64,000 nucleotides of DNA from Siniperca chuatsi (lineage: Eukaryota > Chordata > Actinopteri > Centrarchiformes > Sinipercidae): the NCBI RefSeq assembly GCF_020085105.1, contig NC_058053.1, forward strand, positions 18,064,388 through 18,128,387, written 5' to 3'. The first letter of the stretch is position 1; every line of letters begins with the position of its first letter. Positions 25,575-37,654 of the stretch are shown in pieces. The notes below the pieces were generated by a model. The model worked only from the letters and a program-made list of their open reading frames with translations. It did not search any database and was not told the origin of the DNA. Made by a program: the position numbers and the translations under genes.

Positions 25575-25807
25575 GTAACCACTTTGGTCAAAACTGAGTT
25601 AAGACTGGAATCTGAGTTTTTGGCATCTGTTTTAACATACAAAAAAATATATTATACCATATAAATGTATAATTTCCATGACAACAGCATGTAAACTGCA
25701 AAACTGAGCTAAAAGCCAGGAGAAGTAACTGCGCGTTGTTACAGAGAAACAGCAAACTAGACAGCTAAAACAAGAATGCTATATCAAGTGGAAGCTAGCT
25801 GGTGACG

Positions 25808-26125
25808 TAGCCATAGCTAGCGTTAGATAAAACTAAATTTGCATATTGATTTTACGCTAGCTGTTATCTGTAACTGAAAATAATCAGTTTTAATACACCA
25901 ACATCTTGGTATTGAGTTCGTTATTCCACATAACTAAATGAAGCAGTGGCTAAATCCGGTCATGAAGGAGAAAAAACAAACCGCTAAACTTCTGCTAACG
26001 GTAGCTAGCTTAGCAGAGTAGCTGTAACTCAACTGCCATTTCAGATTTTGACTCTGGTGAAAGTTAATGCGATTTGGTGTGTTTAAGCTACCAATAAAAT
26101 ATTTTAATGTACTGAATAGTAGATT
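25808..26125 (+). repeat. Direct repeat G, copy 2
   Basis: Second copy of the 300-base unit at 23100-23405, same strand, about 2.7 kb downstream, with scattered substitutions and small indels. Confidence 0.75.
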
Positions 26126-27589
26126 CATTTATTAAATTGATTTCAGTATAAATAGTAGTATTAACAGACATACACATAGCAAAACAGAAATCCATTTAAT
26201 CCCTACATATAGTCACACATATAGTCTGCTTTTAAAACGTAAGCCACAATTGAGTATTAGCTGATTTAAACCTACTATAATTTCTGAGATTATCTGCATG
26301 ATTATATCCAGATTAACTCTGTTGATGACCTGAGCTGCTGTAATAAAGCTCGTCTTAGCTGCTGCATTGAATAACGTCTGGTATCTGTATTGCCGTGTTG
26401 TGCGGGGTTTCCCTCCCTCCCACTCACTGATGCCTGTCTTATCAATGGCTCTCTAGTGCGTTCCCGTTTGGTATGCAGCCTGTAGCTCCATGCGGACTCA
26501 GAGATGCATCGTGTCCCTGTTGAATCACGGCCGCAGCGAGGCAATCAGAGGAAGCCTGTCCAACACACCAACACTGCAGATGTGGGAGGGGAGAAAAGAA
26601 CATCACAAAAGCAGAAATGTAATTTGGAGGCAGTGCTGAGAGGAATGACTCAGTTGAGTAATAGATTGCTGATCAGGGGGTGATGCCTCTGTGCTGCCCT
26701 CTCTAAACCTCTACTGTGTGTGACACAAGCCTCTGTGGGCGCTCTGAGGGGGACGGTGGGCCGTGACCGGACAATGGGACACTTCAACCTGCAACGGTGT
26801 GGATGCTCAAAATGAACCCTTTTATTTATAATTACATCATTATTTTATTATTTATCATTATCCAGCATCCTGACCAGGGTGGTGTGCTGTGTGGAAAAGT
26901 CAACACGGCAGAGCGTACATCAAACATGGACATTAATTAGATTCATTGTTAGCAAGTCGTGCACATCAAACTGTTTAATCAATAAATATATTTGAACAGA
27001 TTAAGGCCAGCTGTAATGACAGCACTTGGTGTAAAGAATCAATTGAAATTAGAGTCACAGCATCACTGTTATGCAATAATAAACATTAAAAACACCAAAC
27101 ATGGACTGTGTAATGATTCAGGTTTCAGTGATAACACTGATTTGGTTATTATCAAATTGATTATTGTAATCTAAATGTATTTAAAACATTTAAAGGAAGA
27201 TATTGTTTTTGATAAAATATTTAAATTAAAAAAAATTTTCAGCTTGAAGGTTAATTCTCGACATTGAGAATAGTAGTTTGACAAAATACCACTACTGTAG
27301 CTTTTTCCAAAGCTTTCAACTGCATGTCATGGTTGACAGCTCTGGAAAGAGGTAGTAAGTAGACCTTGAGTAAAGAATTTTGTTCTGTTTAAAATAAGAT
27401 TTGCAAAAGACACAGACATAATTATTTAATGATGCAGTATTATAATATGTATAAATAAAAAATGACAGTGAAAAAATATTTTTTATATTTATTTTGATCA
27501 GATGTAACTTATTCATTTACACATGAGAACTATTAAATATCTTGATATGAGAATTTTGTTAAGATACAGTCATATGTAGAGACTAGAGA

Positions 27590-27730
27590 CTAAAGCTAGC
27601 TGTTTCCCCCTGCTTCCAGGCTTTATGCTAAGCTAAGCTAACCATCTCTTGACTCATATACTGTATAATGAACAAATATGTGAGTGGATTTCCTAAAAAA
27701 TACGCCTGAACTCCATGTTTATCATCTATT
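27590..27730 (+). repeat. Family T repeat copy
   Basis: AAAGCTAGCTGTTTCCCCCT and TTTATGCTAAGCTAAGC match the copy at 1-175. Confidence 0.65.
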
Positions 27731-28289
27731 GAAGCATTGCATTATGTTTTGTTCTCCATCAGGTCAAACCGAGCGCTCTTATCAATACAAGGTTGAAGGT
27801 CACATACTTTATGATGTCATTACAGGTGGAGACCCACATGTGGAGGATTGAAATGTAGTGCACATTTTAATCACATAATCTTGAGCATTAATCATTAGTT
27901 TCAGTAAAAGTCAACCTCACCCATATTTGTAAAGGGCAAAGTCCATACTGAAATGACACACAGTTTTTCCTACTAAGACACAGAAGTTATGTATTTTCCT
28001 TTTATCTTTGTAGTCCTGTGTGTCTGTTCTCATTATTTTCAGCAGTCTTCTTGATTTCTTCCATAATCCAGACCACAAGGGCATTTCATTCATTTGAGCA
28101 CCTGTGATTGGCTGTTTCATTTCCTCTGGTAGTGGAGTTACATCGTGTACCAGATTGTAAGAGCCATCTGGACTGTCACTTAAAAATGTGTCGTGTTGAA
28201 TGTTGGTACACAAAAGTTATGACTTTGTTCTCATCACATTTAGTCCTGCTGATGAAGGTTTTTCCTCAAATTGCTTTGTTTATTGGAGA

Positions 28290-29400
28290 GTACGCTCAAC
28301 GGTACTACTTTCTAAAAACCTGTAATTAATGGTTAATAAATAATTTACTAATGCTTTATAGATCCGTTATAAGCCGTTAATAAGAAGAGCTTTTGGGTTG
28401 CCAGGTTGTGAAAAATCCCTTTGGCTGGTGTTTTTTCTCCTCTAGTATCACACCTGCTTTGTCTGGACTGTTGTACGTCGCACCTACTGGGAAAAGACGC
28501 AGAACATCTGGATCAAAATACATTTATAACAGCTTATTAACATTTACAAGTGCAGACCTGATAGATCAGTGTATGAACCCTTTATTAATGGCATATTTAC
28601 ATTTATAATCCTGGATGGCTTACTATTATCCATTTGTTGTTGGTTTATTACAAAGTTACCCTTACTTAATGGCTTACTACCATTTATAACTGCAGACAGA
28701 ATTGCTTTTTAGAAAGTGGGAAATATCATTATTTATCAATGGCTTACCAACAATTTTAGCCACCTTGTCCACTTTAGGGATGGCAATATCAGTCGGTCCA
28801 GACTAAAACATCAACAACTATTTGATGGATTGCTATGAAAGTTTGTGCAGACATTCATGGTGGCCAGATGATGTATCCTACTTACTTGGTGATCCCTTGA
28901 CTTCTCCTCTAGCGCCATCATGAGGTTCCGATTTGTTGTTTTGAGTGAAATGTTTCGACAGCTATTGGATGGATGACATTCATATTCTCCTGCGGATGAA
29001 TTATTATAACTTTGGTGATCCCTTAGCTTTTAATCTAGCACCATCATCAAAGTACCCATCAGCTTCCAAAGTACTTTGTGTTTTATACTAATTAGGAAAT
29101 GTTAGCATGCTAACTAAGATGGTAAACATGGTAAACAATATACCTGCTAAACATCAGCACGTTAGCATTGTCATTATGAGCAAATTAGCATGCTTATATT
29201 AGCATTTACCTCAAAGCACTTTGGATGAAGCTTTAATACCAGCCAGAGATTTTTCACAATCTGCCAACCTTGAATTAGTTCTTATAAACAGCTTGAAACA
29301 AATAAAGCATTATTAAATTATCCATTAACCAAAATAAAGCCCTTAGTTACAGCGTATAAACCTTTTTATAAACGGTGCCTTATTAAAGAGTGGTACTAAG
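28290..29400. repeat. Composite repeat with inverted ends around a family A copy
   Basis: The left end (GGTACTACTTTCTAAAAACC, then TTACTAATGCTTTATAG) and the right end (read on the minus strand: GGTACCACTCTTTAATAAG, then TTTAATAATGCTTTAT) are related in inverted orientation. GTTGCCAGGTTGTGAAAAAT at about 28395 recurs near 62707. Boundaries approximate. Confidence 0.45.
28780..29250 (-). repeat. Family A copy
   Basis: Reverse copy with ATTGCTATGAAAGTTTGTG, TAGCGCCATCATGAGG, ATGTTAGCATGCTAACTAAG and CTAAACATCAGCACGTTAG. Confidence 0.8.
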
Positions 29401-29897
29401 AAACCAGCTAATTGCAGAGTCCAAGTTTCTGGAGCATCTTTCAACTTTAAACAGACATTTTTCCCTATGTGAGATCAGTAATTGTCTCTGGCTGTGCTGA
29501 AACGCAGATCAGGATGCCCTTTCTGTCAAAAGGTTGTGTGCTCCAAATATTGGTTGCTGCATGCCGTTTATTTTACAAATGCAGTTGTTTTGGCTCATAG
29601 CCAGGATTTTCCTCAAATGTGTGGGATGCTGAGGGCCCGCATGTAGAACTGAATGTGTCTTGTTGTTTCGGGTTTTAGTTTCACAAGTGCTGTATTTGAA
29701 TGAATGTCATGACCAGCTGAAATTCACTCATCACCATGATCCTCAGCAAATAAACTCCCCTGGTATGTGAAAAGAGAGATCAAAAGCCTGGCTATTGATC
29801 AGTGTGGTAAAATGCTGACAAGTGCATCCGTCTACATGCTTCTCTGACTTAAACTGTAAACTGTAGATGCATTTTTTTTAAAACAGCAAACAAGGAG

Positions 29898-30365
29898 CAG
29901 TGGTGGAGGAAGTATTCAGATCCTTTACTTAGGTAAAAGGTATTAATACTGCACTTTAAAAATAGTCCATTACAAGTAAATATCCTGCATTTAAAATCTT
30001 ACTTACGTAAAGTATGTAAGTATAATCGGGAAAATGTACTTAAAGTGTTAAAAGTACTCAATGCAGAAAAATGGCCCCTGTGTGTGTTATACTATTATAT
30101 ATTATTTCATTAGATTTTTATTACTCATGCAAAGCATCATATTTTATAAGCTCTTCATATGTTTTTTTTAATGTGAAAATCTTAATTTGTAATGTAACTA
30201 GTAACTAAAGCTGTCAGATAAATGTAGTGAAGTAAAAAGTATATTTCCCTCTGAATTGTCGTGGAGTAAAAGTAGAAAGTGGCATGTAAAGAAAATACTC
30301 AACTAAAGTACAAGTACCTCAAATTTGTACTTAAGTACAGTACTTGAGTAAATGTAGCAAAAAAT
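29898..30365 (+). repeat. hAT-like MITE (family D) copy lacking its 3' end
   Basis: CAGTGGTGGAGGAAGTATTC start and an internal CAAGTACCTCAAATTTGTAC; the TCCACCACTG terminus is missing. Confidence 0.65.
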
Positions 30366-30449
30366 GCACATTTAAAACATTATTTTAACACACACACGTA
30401 GAATAGGACTAAAACTGTTGAAACTACAACAAACGACAAGAACAGTGTT

Positions 30450-30970
30450 AAACAGGTCAGAGTACAGTGCCTATTTTAATCTGTTCAGGGTGATGATCGC
30501 AGAGGGAATAAAAGGGACTTTGTAGCGTCGACTTGATGGCAGTAACTGGAAGGATTGGTGGAGGGGGTGAGAGGGATCCTGCTTGATCAGAGTGGCTTTC
30601 CTGATTACTGACCGGGTGTACAGTTCAGAAAGGGAATTTGTGGTGAACCATTTATTTTGCTGACCTGATTAGTTATGCGGGAGAGTTTGGTGGTGATGGC
30701 GTTGTACCAGGATGAAATATTGAAGGTGAGCTCAATTAGTGTCCTGTAAACCAGGGTTAAAATGTCCTTGTTGACATTATGGTATAAACAGAGAAGAGAT
30801 GTTACATTACAGAGTCCTCGAAACCTGGAGGACTCAAAGTCCACCTGTCTAAAACAGCAGTTTGTCTTTGCTGCGAGATCTTTATTCATCAATCTGTCCT
30901 GGAGGCTCAGCCAGCGCAGACACCTATCTGTCTGCAAAACGCTGAATTTCATTGTGCATCTGTCTCCTCG
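30450..30970 (-). pseudogene. Degraded LINE reverse-transcriptase C-terminus
   Basis: On the minus strand an open frame from 30952 contains LTFNISSWYNAITTKLSRI and NQVSKINGSP, the layout seen near the C-terminus of L2/CR1/Rex1-type pol proteins (…SFSLTSWY…). It stops at 30605. The same frame continues past two stops into PSSYCHQVDATKSLLFPLRS, like the usual LLPSGRRYRS… ending. No catalytic motif remains. Clade assignment is a guess; the LINE-pol assignment is by recall of family sequence. Confidence 0.55.
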
Positions 30971-32354
30971 ATGTTCCAGCTATGCAAATGTTCCAGGATA
31001 CAGTGTAATAAAACAGAAACAACACAAGGTTAATCTTAAAAGTCCTAATCCATTAGCATCCACTCACCTTTAAATTACACATGCTGTTCAGTTGTTACAC
31101 TGTGATTAATGGTAACACTGCTCTGAACACATACTCAAGCACTCTCAGAGGATTTCCATTTCTCCATTAGCCAGTAGTGCATCAAAAAGACAAAGTGCAG
31201 TAAAATGTGGCAGGCAAGCAGCGGTTTAATAGGAATGAGTGCTATGAAATATTCAGCCATGTTGGTGAAAGGAGAGGGAGCTGTTTATAACCTGAGTGTC
31301 TCTTTCTCTCTCTGTGAAGCAGCAGCAGCAGAGGCCACGACTGAAAATGGGTTAATGAGATCCAGCCTTGATCTAAAAAACCTCTCATCTCTTGTTCTCT
31401 AAGTGCTCATAGTAACAACGCGGAAATCTTCAACACATCTGGCTGAAAAACAAAAAGGGGTTTGCTGTGTAATGTTTTTCTGAAAGGTGCACGTCTTAAA
31501 AGACACATTTTAATCTTAGTTTTATCTGTTGATCGTCTCTGACAGAGTTCCTTAAAGATTTGATTCCCTACATCTTTTTTTCCTTCAAGGGAAATGTCTT
31601 CCAACAGTAAAAGTTATTAATTTGATTCCCTACAGCTTGAGATTTCAGATACTCTGCACTGAAAATGTGTGTGTTTATCCAACAACCAGACTGATTGCAC
31701 TTGAACCGTCTCACAGTTTCTATCATAAGCCTAAACAGTGCCAGATCTGTGGAGTAGACGGCAGACTGTGGCTTGAAATCTGGACCATTTCATGTTGTTT
31801 TCAGTTTTGGCAGAATAAATTGTCCTGTTTCACACTGCAAACATGGGGAGAGCTGATTATACTGAAGATTGAGGGAGCAAGGGTCGCTGCTTGTCTTTGG
31901 CGTCTCTGTCACCTGTCACACAGAAGCTCTTGTCTTGTTTGTAATTAATCACATTAAGAAACAAACAAGCTGATTTACTGAGGATGCACTGGGGAAAGTG
32001 TAGGTGGGGGCAGAGAAGAGGTGGAGTGTTACAGTAGATAAGCATTCAGAAATGGATTTGAATTATGTGGATTTTTGCTGCACAATGGCAACAAAGAGAA
32101 AAAACTGGGTACTTATTTTGATTTGTGTCAGAGGTCTGCGTTATTTTACGAAGATAACTGTCTTTACGACATGATTGTCCTTTGCTGATGTTATCGGGTT
32201 GATCCTACATACGAAGAGGTTGTGATGTTATCAAGGGTGCAGTTAGTCTGCCTGTCATTGACTTTATTTAAACATGACACGCTTTACAGTAGAGAGGCTG
32301 AATCCTCTGCACTGTGGATGCTCCTTAGTCAGGTTAGTAGCATCTAGGGATGGC

Positions 32355-32455
32355 AGTGTGGGTGACTGGTCCTCCGCGTTGGTCCAGATGAAATATCTCA
32401 ATAACTATTGGATTGATTGCCATGAAATTTAGAACAGACTTCCACGTTCTCCGCA
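32355..32455 (-). repeat. Family A copy, left piece of a split copy
   Basis: TCCAGATGAAATATCTCAAT, then ATTGCCATGAAATTTAGAAC, ending at CAGACTTCCACGTTC. The copy resumes at about 33685. Confidence 0.7.
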
Positions 32456-33684
32456 GGCAGGGCCTGAGTAATACATTGGGGGGCCCCGGCACAAAACAAA
32501 CTTAGTTTGTTTATAGTTTGATTGAGAGCAAATTGATTTGAGAATATGTATTATAAACATTTTACCAACTTGTAGAAAAGCTTTCAGTCGTAGTCATCTG
32601 GACAATGTTTTCAAATTCAAGACGTTTCGGCTCCCATCCGGAAGTCATTCTCAATTGTGAAAATGGTTCGAGAACTCAGAAATGTAAGCTACTCTGTGTT
32701 GCTTAAGCCCTGCCCTCAGGGAGGAATCCTCCTGAGTGTCTGCTGTTTACCCTGCCTAGTTTCACCTGAAACTGACCTTCTTTGTTTCTATGATGGCCCA
32801 GTAATCAGTAATCAGGCCTACTGTTTTCTGGCTGCACCTCCCTCATCACTGTTAAGTACCTGATTAGCATATGATTGGCTTGAAGAGAGGTTTTCTTATA
32901 GAGAGGTTTAAAGAGAGGTTTAAAGAGAGGTTTTCTTTTTTCACAAAAATGGCTTCTTTGACTCCTCTTTCAAACCAACTCTTCTCTTAGAATCTTCACC
33001 TCACTGTCTTCAAATGTGTGGTTTGTAGCTTTGCAAAGAACGGTACATAGGTGAGACTAAACAGCCACTTCACAAAACACTTTACCAGCACAGACGACAG
33101 GCTAACTCGGGATTGCAGAGCGCCGTGCATTTGCATTTAAAAGCTACAAACCACACATTTGAAGACAGTGTGGTGAAGATTGGTTTGAAAGAGAAGTCAA
33201 AGAAGCCATTTTTGTGAAAAAAGAAAACCTCTCTTTGAACAGAAATGGTGGTCTGAGATTCAATCTGCCCAACGTTTACTACAGTGTTTTAACACCTTGG
33301 TCACGCCAATCATATGCTAATCAGGTACTTAACAGTGATGAGGGAGGTGCAGCCAGAAAACAGTAGGCCTGATTACTGGGCCATCATGGAAACAAAAGAA
33401 GGTCAGTTTCAGGTGAAACTAGGGAGGGTAAACAGCAGACACTCAGGAAGATTCCTCCCTGAGGGCAGGGCTTAAGCAACACAGAGTAGCTTAAATTTCT
33501 GGGTTCTCAGACTAGGTACTAGTACTGGGTTCTAGGTACAAATGCAGGAAGGATGTCTGATCATTTCACATTTTGTTTTAGTGCCAAACTAATTTGCACT
33601 TAATCCAGTTATCACAAAGTACTTGCTGTACAAGTAACCTGGGACCCCGGGGCTGTTGTTTGTAATCCGACCTTGCCCACACGG
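32456..33684. mobile_element. 1.2-kb composite insertion splitting a family A copy
   Basis: Holds the Penelope-like inverted pair (32577-33510), flanked by short GC-rich pieces with GGGGGGCCCCGGCACAAA on the left and GGGACCCCGGGGCTGTTG on the right. These may be the ends of a further element. Exact junctions are unclear. Confidence 0.5.
32577..33510. mobile_element. Penelope-like element, inverted pair of 3' ends
   Basis: The right half (about 33035-33510, +) has YIGET at 33044-33058 and continues KQPLHKTLYQHRR and SAVHLHLKATNHTFEDS, the GIY-YIG endonuclease layout of Penelope-like elements. The frame breaks after 33180 by a small deletion. The left half (32577-33030, -) is a nearly identical copy in opposite orientation, including TTCCGGATGGGAGCCGAAAC on its minus strand. 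Arms of about 370-400 bases surround a loop of about 100. Reverse-transcriptase sequence is absent; both halves are inactive. Inverted or partial tandem copies are a known Penelope trait. Confidence 0.75.
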
Positions 33685-34030
33685 TGAATTGTGATAACTG
33701 TGGCGATCCCCTGACTTTTCATCTAGCGCCATCATCAGGTCAAAATTTCAGTTTGTTCAGTACTTTGGTTTATGACCAAATACCTGCAAAACTAATGACT
33801 TTCCCATCATCCTCAGCTGTATGTTGTGTTTAGTGCTAATTAGCAAATGTTAGCATGCTAACATGCTAAACTAAGTTGGTCACCGTGGTAAACATTATAC
33901 ATGCTAAACATTAGCATGTTAGCATTGTCATTGTGTGCGTGTTAGCATGCTGATGTTAGCATTCAGCTCAAAACATCCCTGTGACTAAATCAGAGCAGCT
34001 AGCATGCCTGAAGGTTCTTATGCCAGGCAG
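33685..34030 (-). repeat. Family A copy, right piece of a split copy
   Basis: Resumes with GGTGAATTGTGATAACTG, then CTAGCGCCATCATCAGG, AATACCTGCAAAACTAATG and TTAGTGCTAATTAGCAAATG. Confidence 0.75.
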
Positions 34031-35164
34031 TAACTGTACAGATTAATCCCAATTTTAACCTCAAATCAGTCGCCATGGACTTTTTTTTTTGTTTGACGTT
34101 TGTTTGAGGGGTGCTTGTGGCTGCAAAATCTGGAAATTATGTTTTGAGTCAAAGACTGTTTATCATCCTCCACTGGCTTCAGACTTAACAGGTCAGGAAA
34201 TGGTCTGAGGCATCTTTATCTTTGGTGATGCAATTTTAACGTAATAGGTTATTTTTAACATGAGTACATTTTATAACACACCATTAAATAATAAAGCAGT
34301 TTTCCTCAAAGCAGTCATTAGGATTTTGAATGTATACCAGAAAATATTAGCTTTATGAAACAATGTGAGGGCTCTGTGTTTAATCTGCTGTATGAGGAGC
34401 AGAAATAAGTCTTGAGCTTTCTTTTTTTGTATTTCTCACACGTCAAGGTTTGTTTTAAGATGTGCTGTGACTTCCACATGGATGAAAAACAAAGATTTCA
34501 AGGTCAGAAGACTTAACCCGCATTGAAGTCATCACTGAGCACCTGACTTAACTGTCTAGCTCCTTTCCCCCTTAAACTCCAGATCTGCTCTTCTGATTCC
34601 TGGTAGTCTTTTATTCCAGCAGTCACACCCAACAACACAACACAACCAACCAAAGCAATCATGCTTTTTCCGTATCTGGCTGTGTCCTTTCTCTGCTGGT
34701 CTGTTTGGAGGAGTGGCAGCCTTTTCCTGAGCCCACACTGCCCTTTCCTCTTAATTAGCGGGTGAAATGACACAAACAACATATAAATGCGAGGACAATA
34801 AGCAGCGGTCAGATAAGAATGATGCAGGAGAGTTCAGTGAAGGTGAAAATGGGCGAGCAGAAAGTGGAAGGAGGAGTGCTGGGAGTAGAGGACAGCTGAG
34901 GGGGGGCACTACCTCTCTTGGTTTGTTTTTCCTATTTTCCGGTCCATTGAGCTCTGCAGGCAACTGTAGAGGGCTGCAGGCTTGATAGGTCATTACTGAT
35001 GACGGCTCCACTGAGAGTTGTAATGTTACGGTGGCTGTGACACACATGCTTCATGGCTGTAAGGGCAGCATTTTAAATATTAGTCATGGTTGCGAAGGAA
35101 CTGCTTTAAACAATGGTGGTGGTCAAACACAGAGGCTTGTATGCTAAAAAAGACTTAAAGATGT

Positions 35165-35370
35165 TTCTTAAGTAAAAGTATGCAAATGTTATTAGCAAAA
35201 TGTTCTAAGTATCAAAAGTAAAACTACTAAATTCATAAAAATGCCCCCTTGGAGTGTTATACTATTGTATATACTATAGGTGGTCGAGGTGGAGCTAATT
35301 TTAATAATTTTGTATACTGCTGTTTAGTTTAATCTATAACAATGCATCATAATACATAAACACTTTCGAA
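35165..35370 (+). repeat. Family D (hAT-like MITE) fragment
   Basis: TTCTTAAGTAAAAGTATGC, ATGCCCCCTTGGAGTG, GGTGGAGCTAATTTTAAT and ATCTATAACAATGCATCAT match internal parts of other D copies. Confidence 0.6.
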
Positions 35371-36360
35371 AAGTTACAAAGATTGTTGGATGCTGTTCAT
35401 GACTACGAAAAGGTGTGGGGGAGGGGGTTTCAGACGCTATTCGACCATCTGACAAGCACTAAAGTTGAAGCATACTGACACCTTGCATCTGACAATTTTT
35501 GGAACTTTCTGAAACCGACAATCTAACATTCACGCCTACTTCACGCAGTGATTGTCCAGGTGTGTGGAGGTGAGAAAATAAGCAGGATTTGAACTCAAGC
35601 TCTCATTTTTTTTTCTCCATGCAACTACTTCTGTCACTTTTTTGTGTCTACAAACGAGTGCAACACCATGAATGTCTTTCAGGAGAGACTGTCAGAGTGT
35701 GTGATGTAATCCCCATTTGAGCGATTATCATGTCTCGCCCCTCTCTATGGCAGTCGGCTTTTCAACCCGGCTTTGAGCGCTATAAACACGTTTAACTTTC
35801 AGACACATGAACTAGTTTGTCTCAAGAATACCCCGACCTTTACAAAGTCGGCCTTCTCTCCTGTGCTAACACTCATCCTCAGTCCAAGCATGAACATTTG
35901 TAGACAGCCCGTTTAGAGTTTAGATCAAAGGATTGGCTGCTGTTCTGGTGGATCTTTCTTTCAGCTGCAATTTGACATCTCCACCCTCCCTGTGGACTCA
36001 TAATCAGAGATAGAAAGGCCAAATCTGGCGAGGACAGAATGCTAGTCACCTTTATGCAAAGTGTCAGGCTTGACGGAGGTGAGTTATTCATATCGGTGTC
36101 TAATGCCGCTTCATTACCTTTGAGCCAACCAAGTAATTAAGGTTTTAAATTGGATTCTGATTGACAAACCTTGATGGGCTGTGTTTCAGCAGAGTTACTG
36201 AAATGCAGAGGATGAAGAGGAGTGACGAGAATGTTTGCAGACAGGTCCTCGCTTGATTGGCAGTGACATGGACAGTGTGTCTGACAGGTCTCCAGGCTGA
36301 GAGAGAGGGTCATTAGTGCACTGCAGTGGTTCGGATATGTTATCTGCCCTGAGGTGTTGT

Positions 36361-36362
<2 letters not shown>

Positions 36363-36406
<44 letters not shown>
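36363..36406 (+). repeat. (GT)n microsatellite
   Basis: About 22 GT units. Confidence 0.95.
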
Positions 36407-36407
<1 letters not shown>

Positions 36408-37654
36408 AGTCAGACAGATACAAAGCAAGAGAAAGAACAAGAGAGACAGACAGAGAGGTAAACACTTATATGAACAGTACACACAGGCAGGGATACTTTC
36501 CACTCAGACAAACACGTCATGTATCATTGAATGTGTCATCTCCTTCTCTTCCAAACCCATCCAACTCTTCCCAGAAGCCTCTCTGGTCTCCTCCAGCATG
36601 CCAGATCTCATCTGGAGCTCTCTGTGAAGGCGATGGCTGCCTATTGATTTCACCTTCGCTGTGAACACAGGTCCACATCCAATCTCAGGAAGTGGATTAC
36701 ATGCAGGGAGATACACAGCTGAGATAGCGGGATAAATCTTATTTGCTTCATTTCCTTTAAGTTGAGATAAGCTGGGTGAGCCGGAAACCATTTTGAGATA
36801 CAACAACATCCATATGGATCTTTGTCAGAATCTGCACAGCACTCTGTTGTAAAAGACACAAAGCATGAAGAAGATGCTGTGTGCTTGCTTACTGAGCGCT
36901 CTCAGTCTGTTGACATACTGTTGTAGACTCACTACTAAATTTGATTGGCCCAACTCTGGGTTTTATGGGCAGAAATCTATCTCAGAAGCTCTGTGCTCCA
37001 TCTCATCCTCTTACTTATAAAAGTAATTGAATTTTATGTGTTCTGAGCGCTGCTGTGCTTTGATCATCGCTACATCTGTCGTTGTCATGATATTTCTCAC
37101 TGGAATTACTCATTGAATAAAGGAGTTAGGCCATTTAACACTCTGTCTAGCTTTAAAGTCCAATTTGTTTTGCTATCTTGTGTGATTTCTCCTTTCACGC
37201 AATAGACAAGTAGTGTTTGCTTTTTTCCCAAAGAATTCATGTTTAGATATTGAAATAAAGTACAGTAATGGTGGTGTCGGTTCATAGAGCATCTTTTTTG
37301 GGTTGCACATGTAAACGCAGAGATCCTAAAGCCGTTCCAATACGGAAACGAAAATATTACAAAGAAAATAATATGAATCAGAACAGTAGCAGTAAACAAA
37401 GTATTAAAATCAATAAGGTAAATCAGGTCATCATTATTCTCACTCTCTTATGGTGGCTATTCGCATTCTCTAAATGCATCCATAGTCTTCTGGTATATCT
37501 TTGAAGCTTTTTGGTACTTACTAAGAATGTAATATAAATGCAATACATAACACTCAAACTAATCAATGAAATATTAAATCTACACTAATCAATATTTATA
37601 TATTAACAAATGATTAAATGACTTGTAATGACGAACACACAGATCATTTTTACC

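Noticed and set aside
26302..26544. 80-codon minus-strand frame in a GC-richer part of SYTL5 intron 1
   Set aside because: No recognisable product or splice framework; might be a conserved noncoding element, but that needs cross-species alignment.
36316..36664. Open frames of about 100 codons across GT repeats (also at 11008, 21541, 39139, 44569, 52281)
   Set aside because: Translate to Val-Cys, His-Thr or Ile-Tyr repeats produced by microsatellites.
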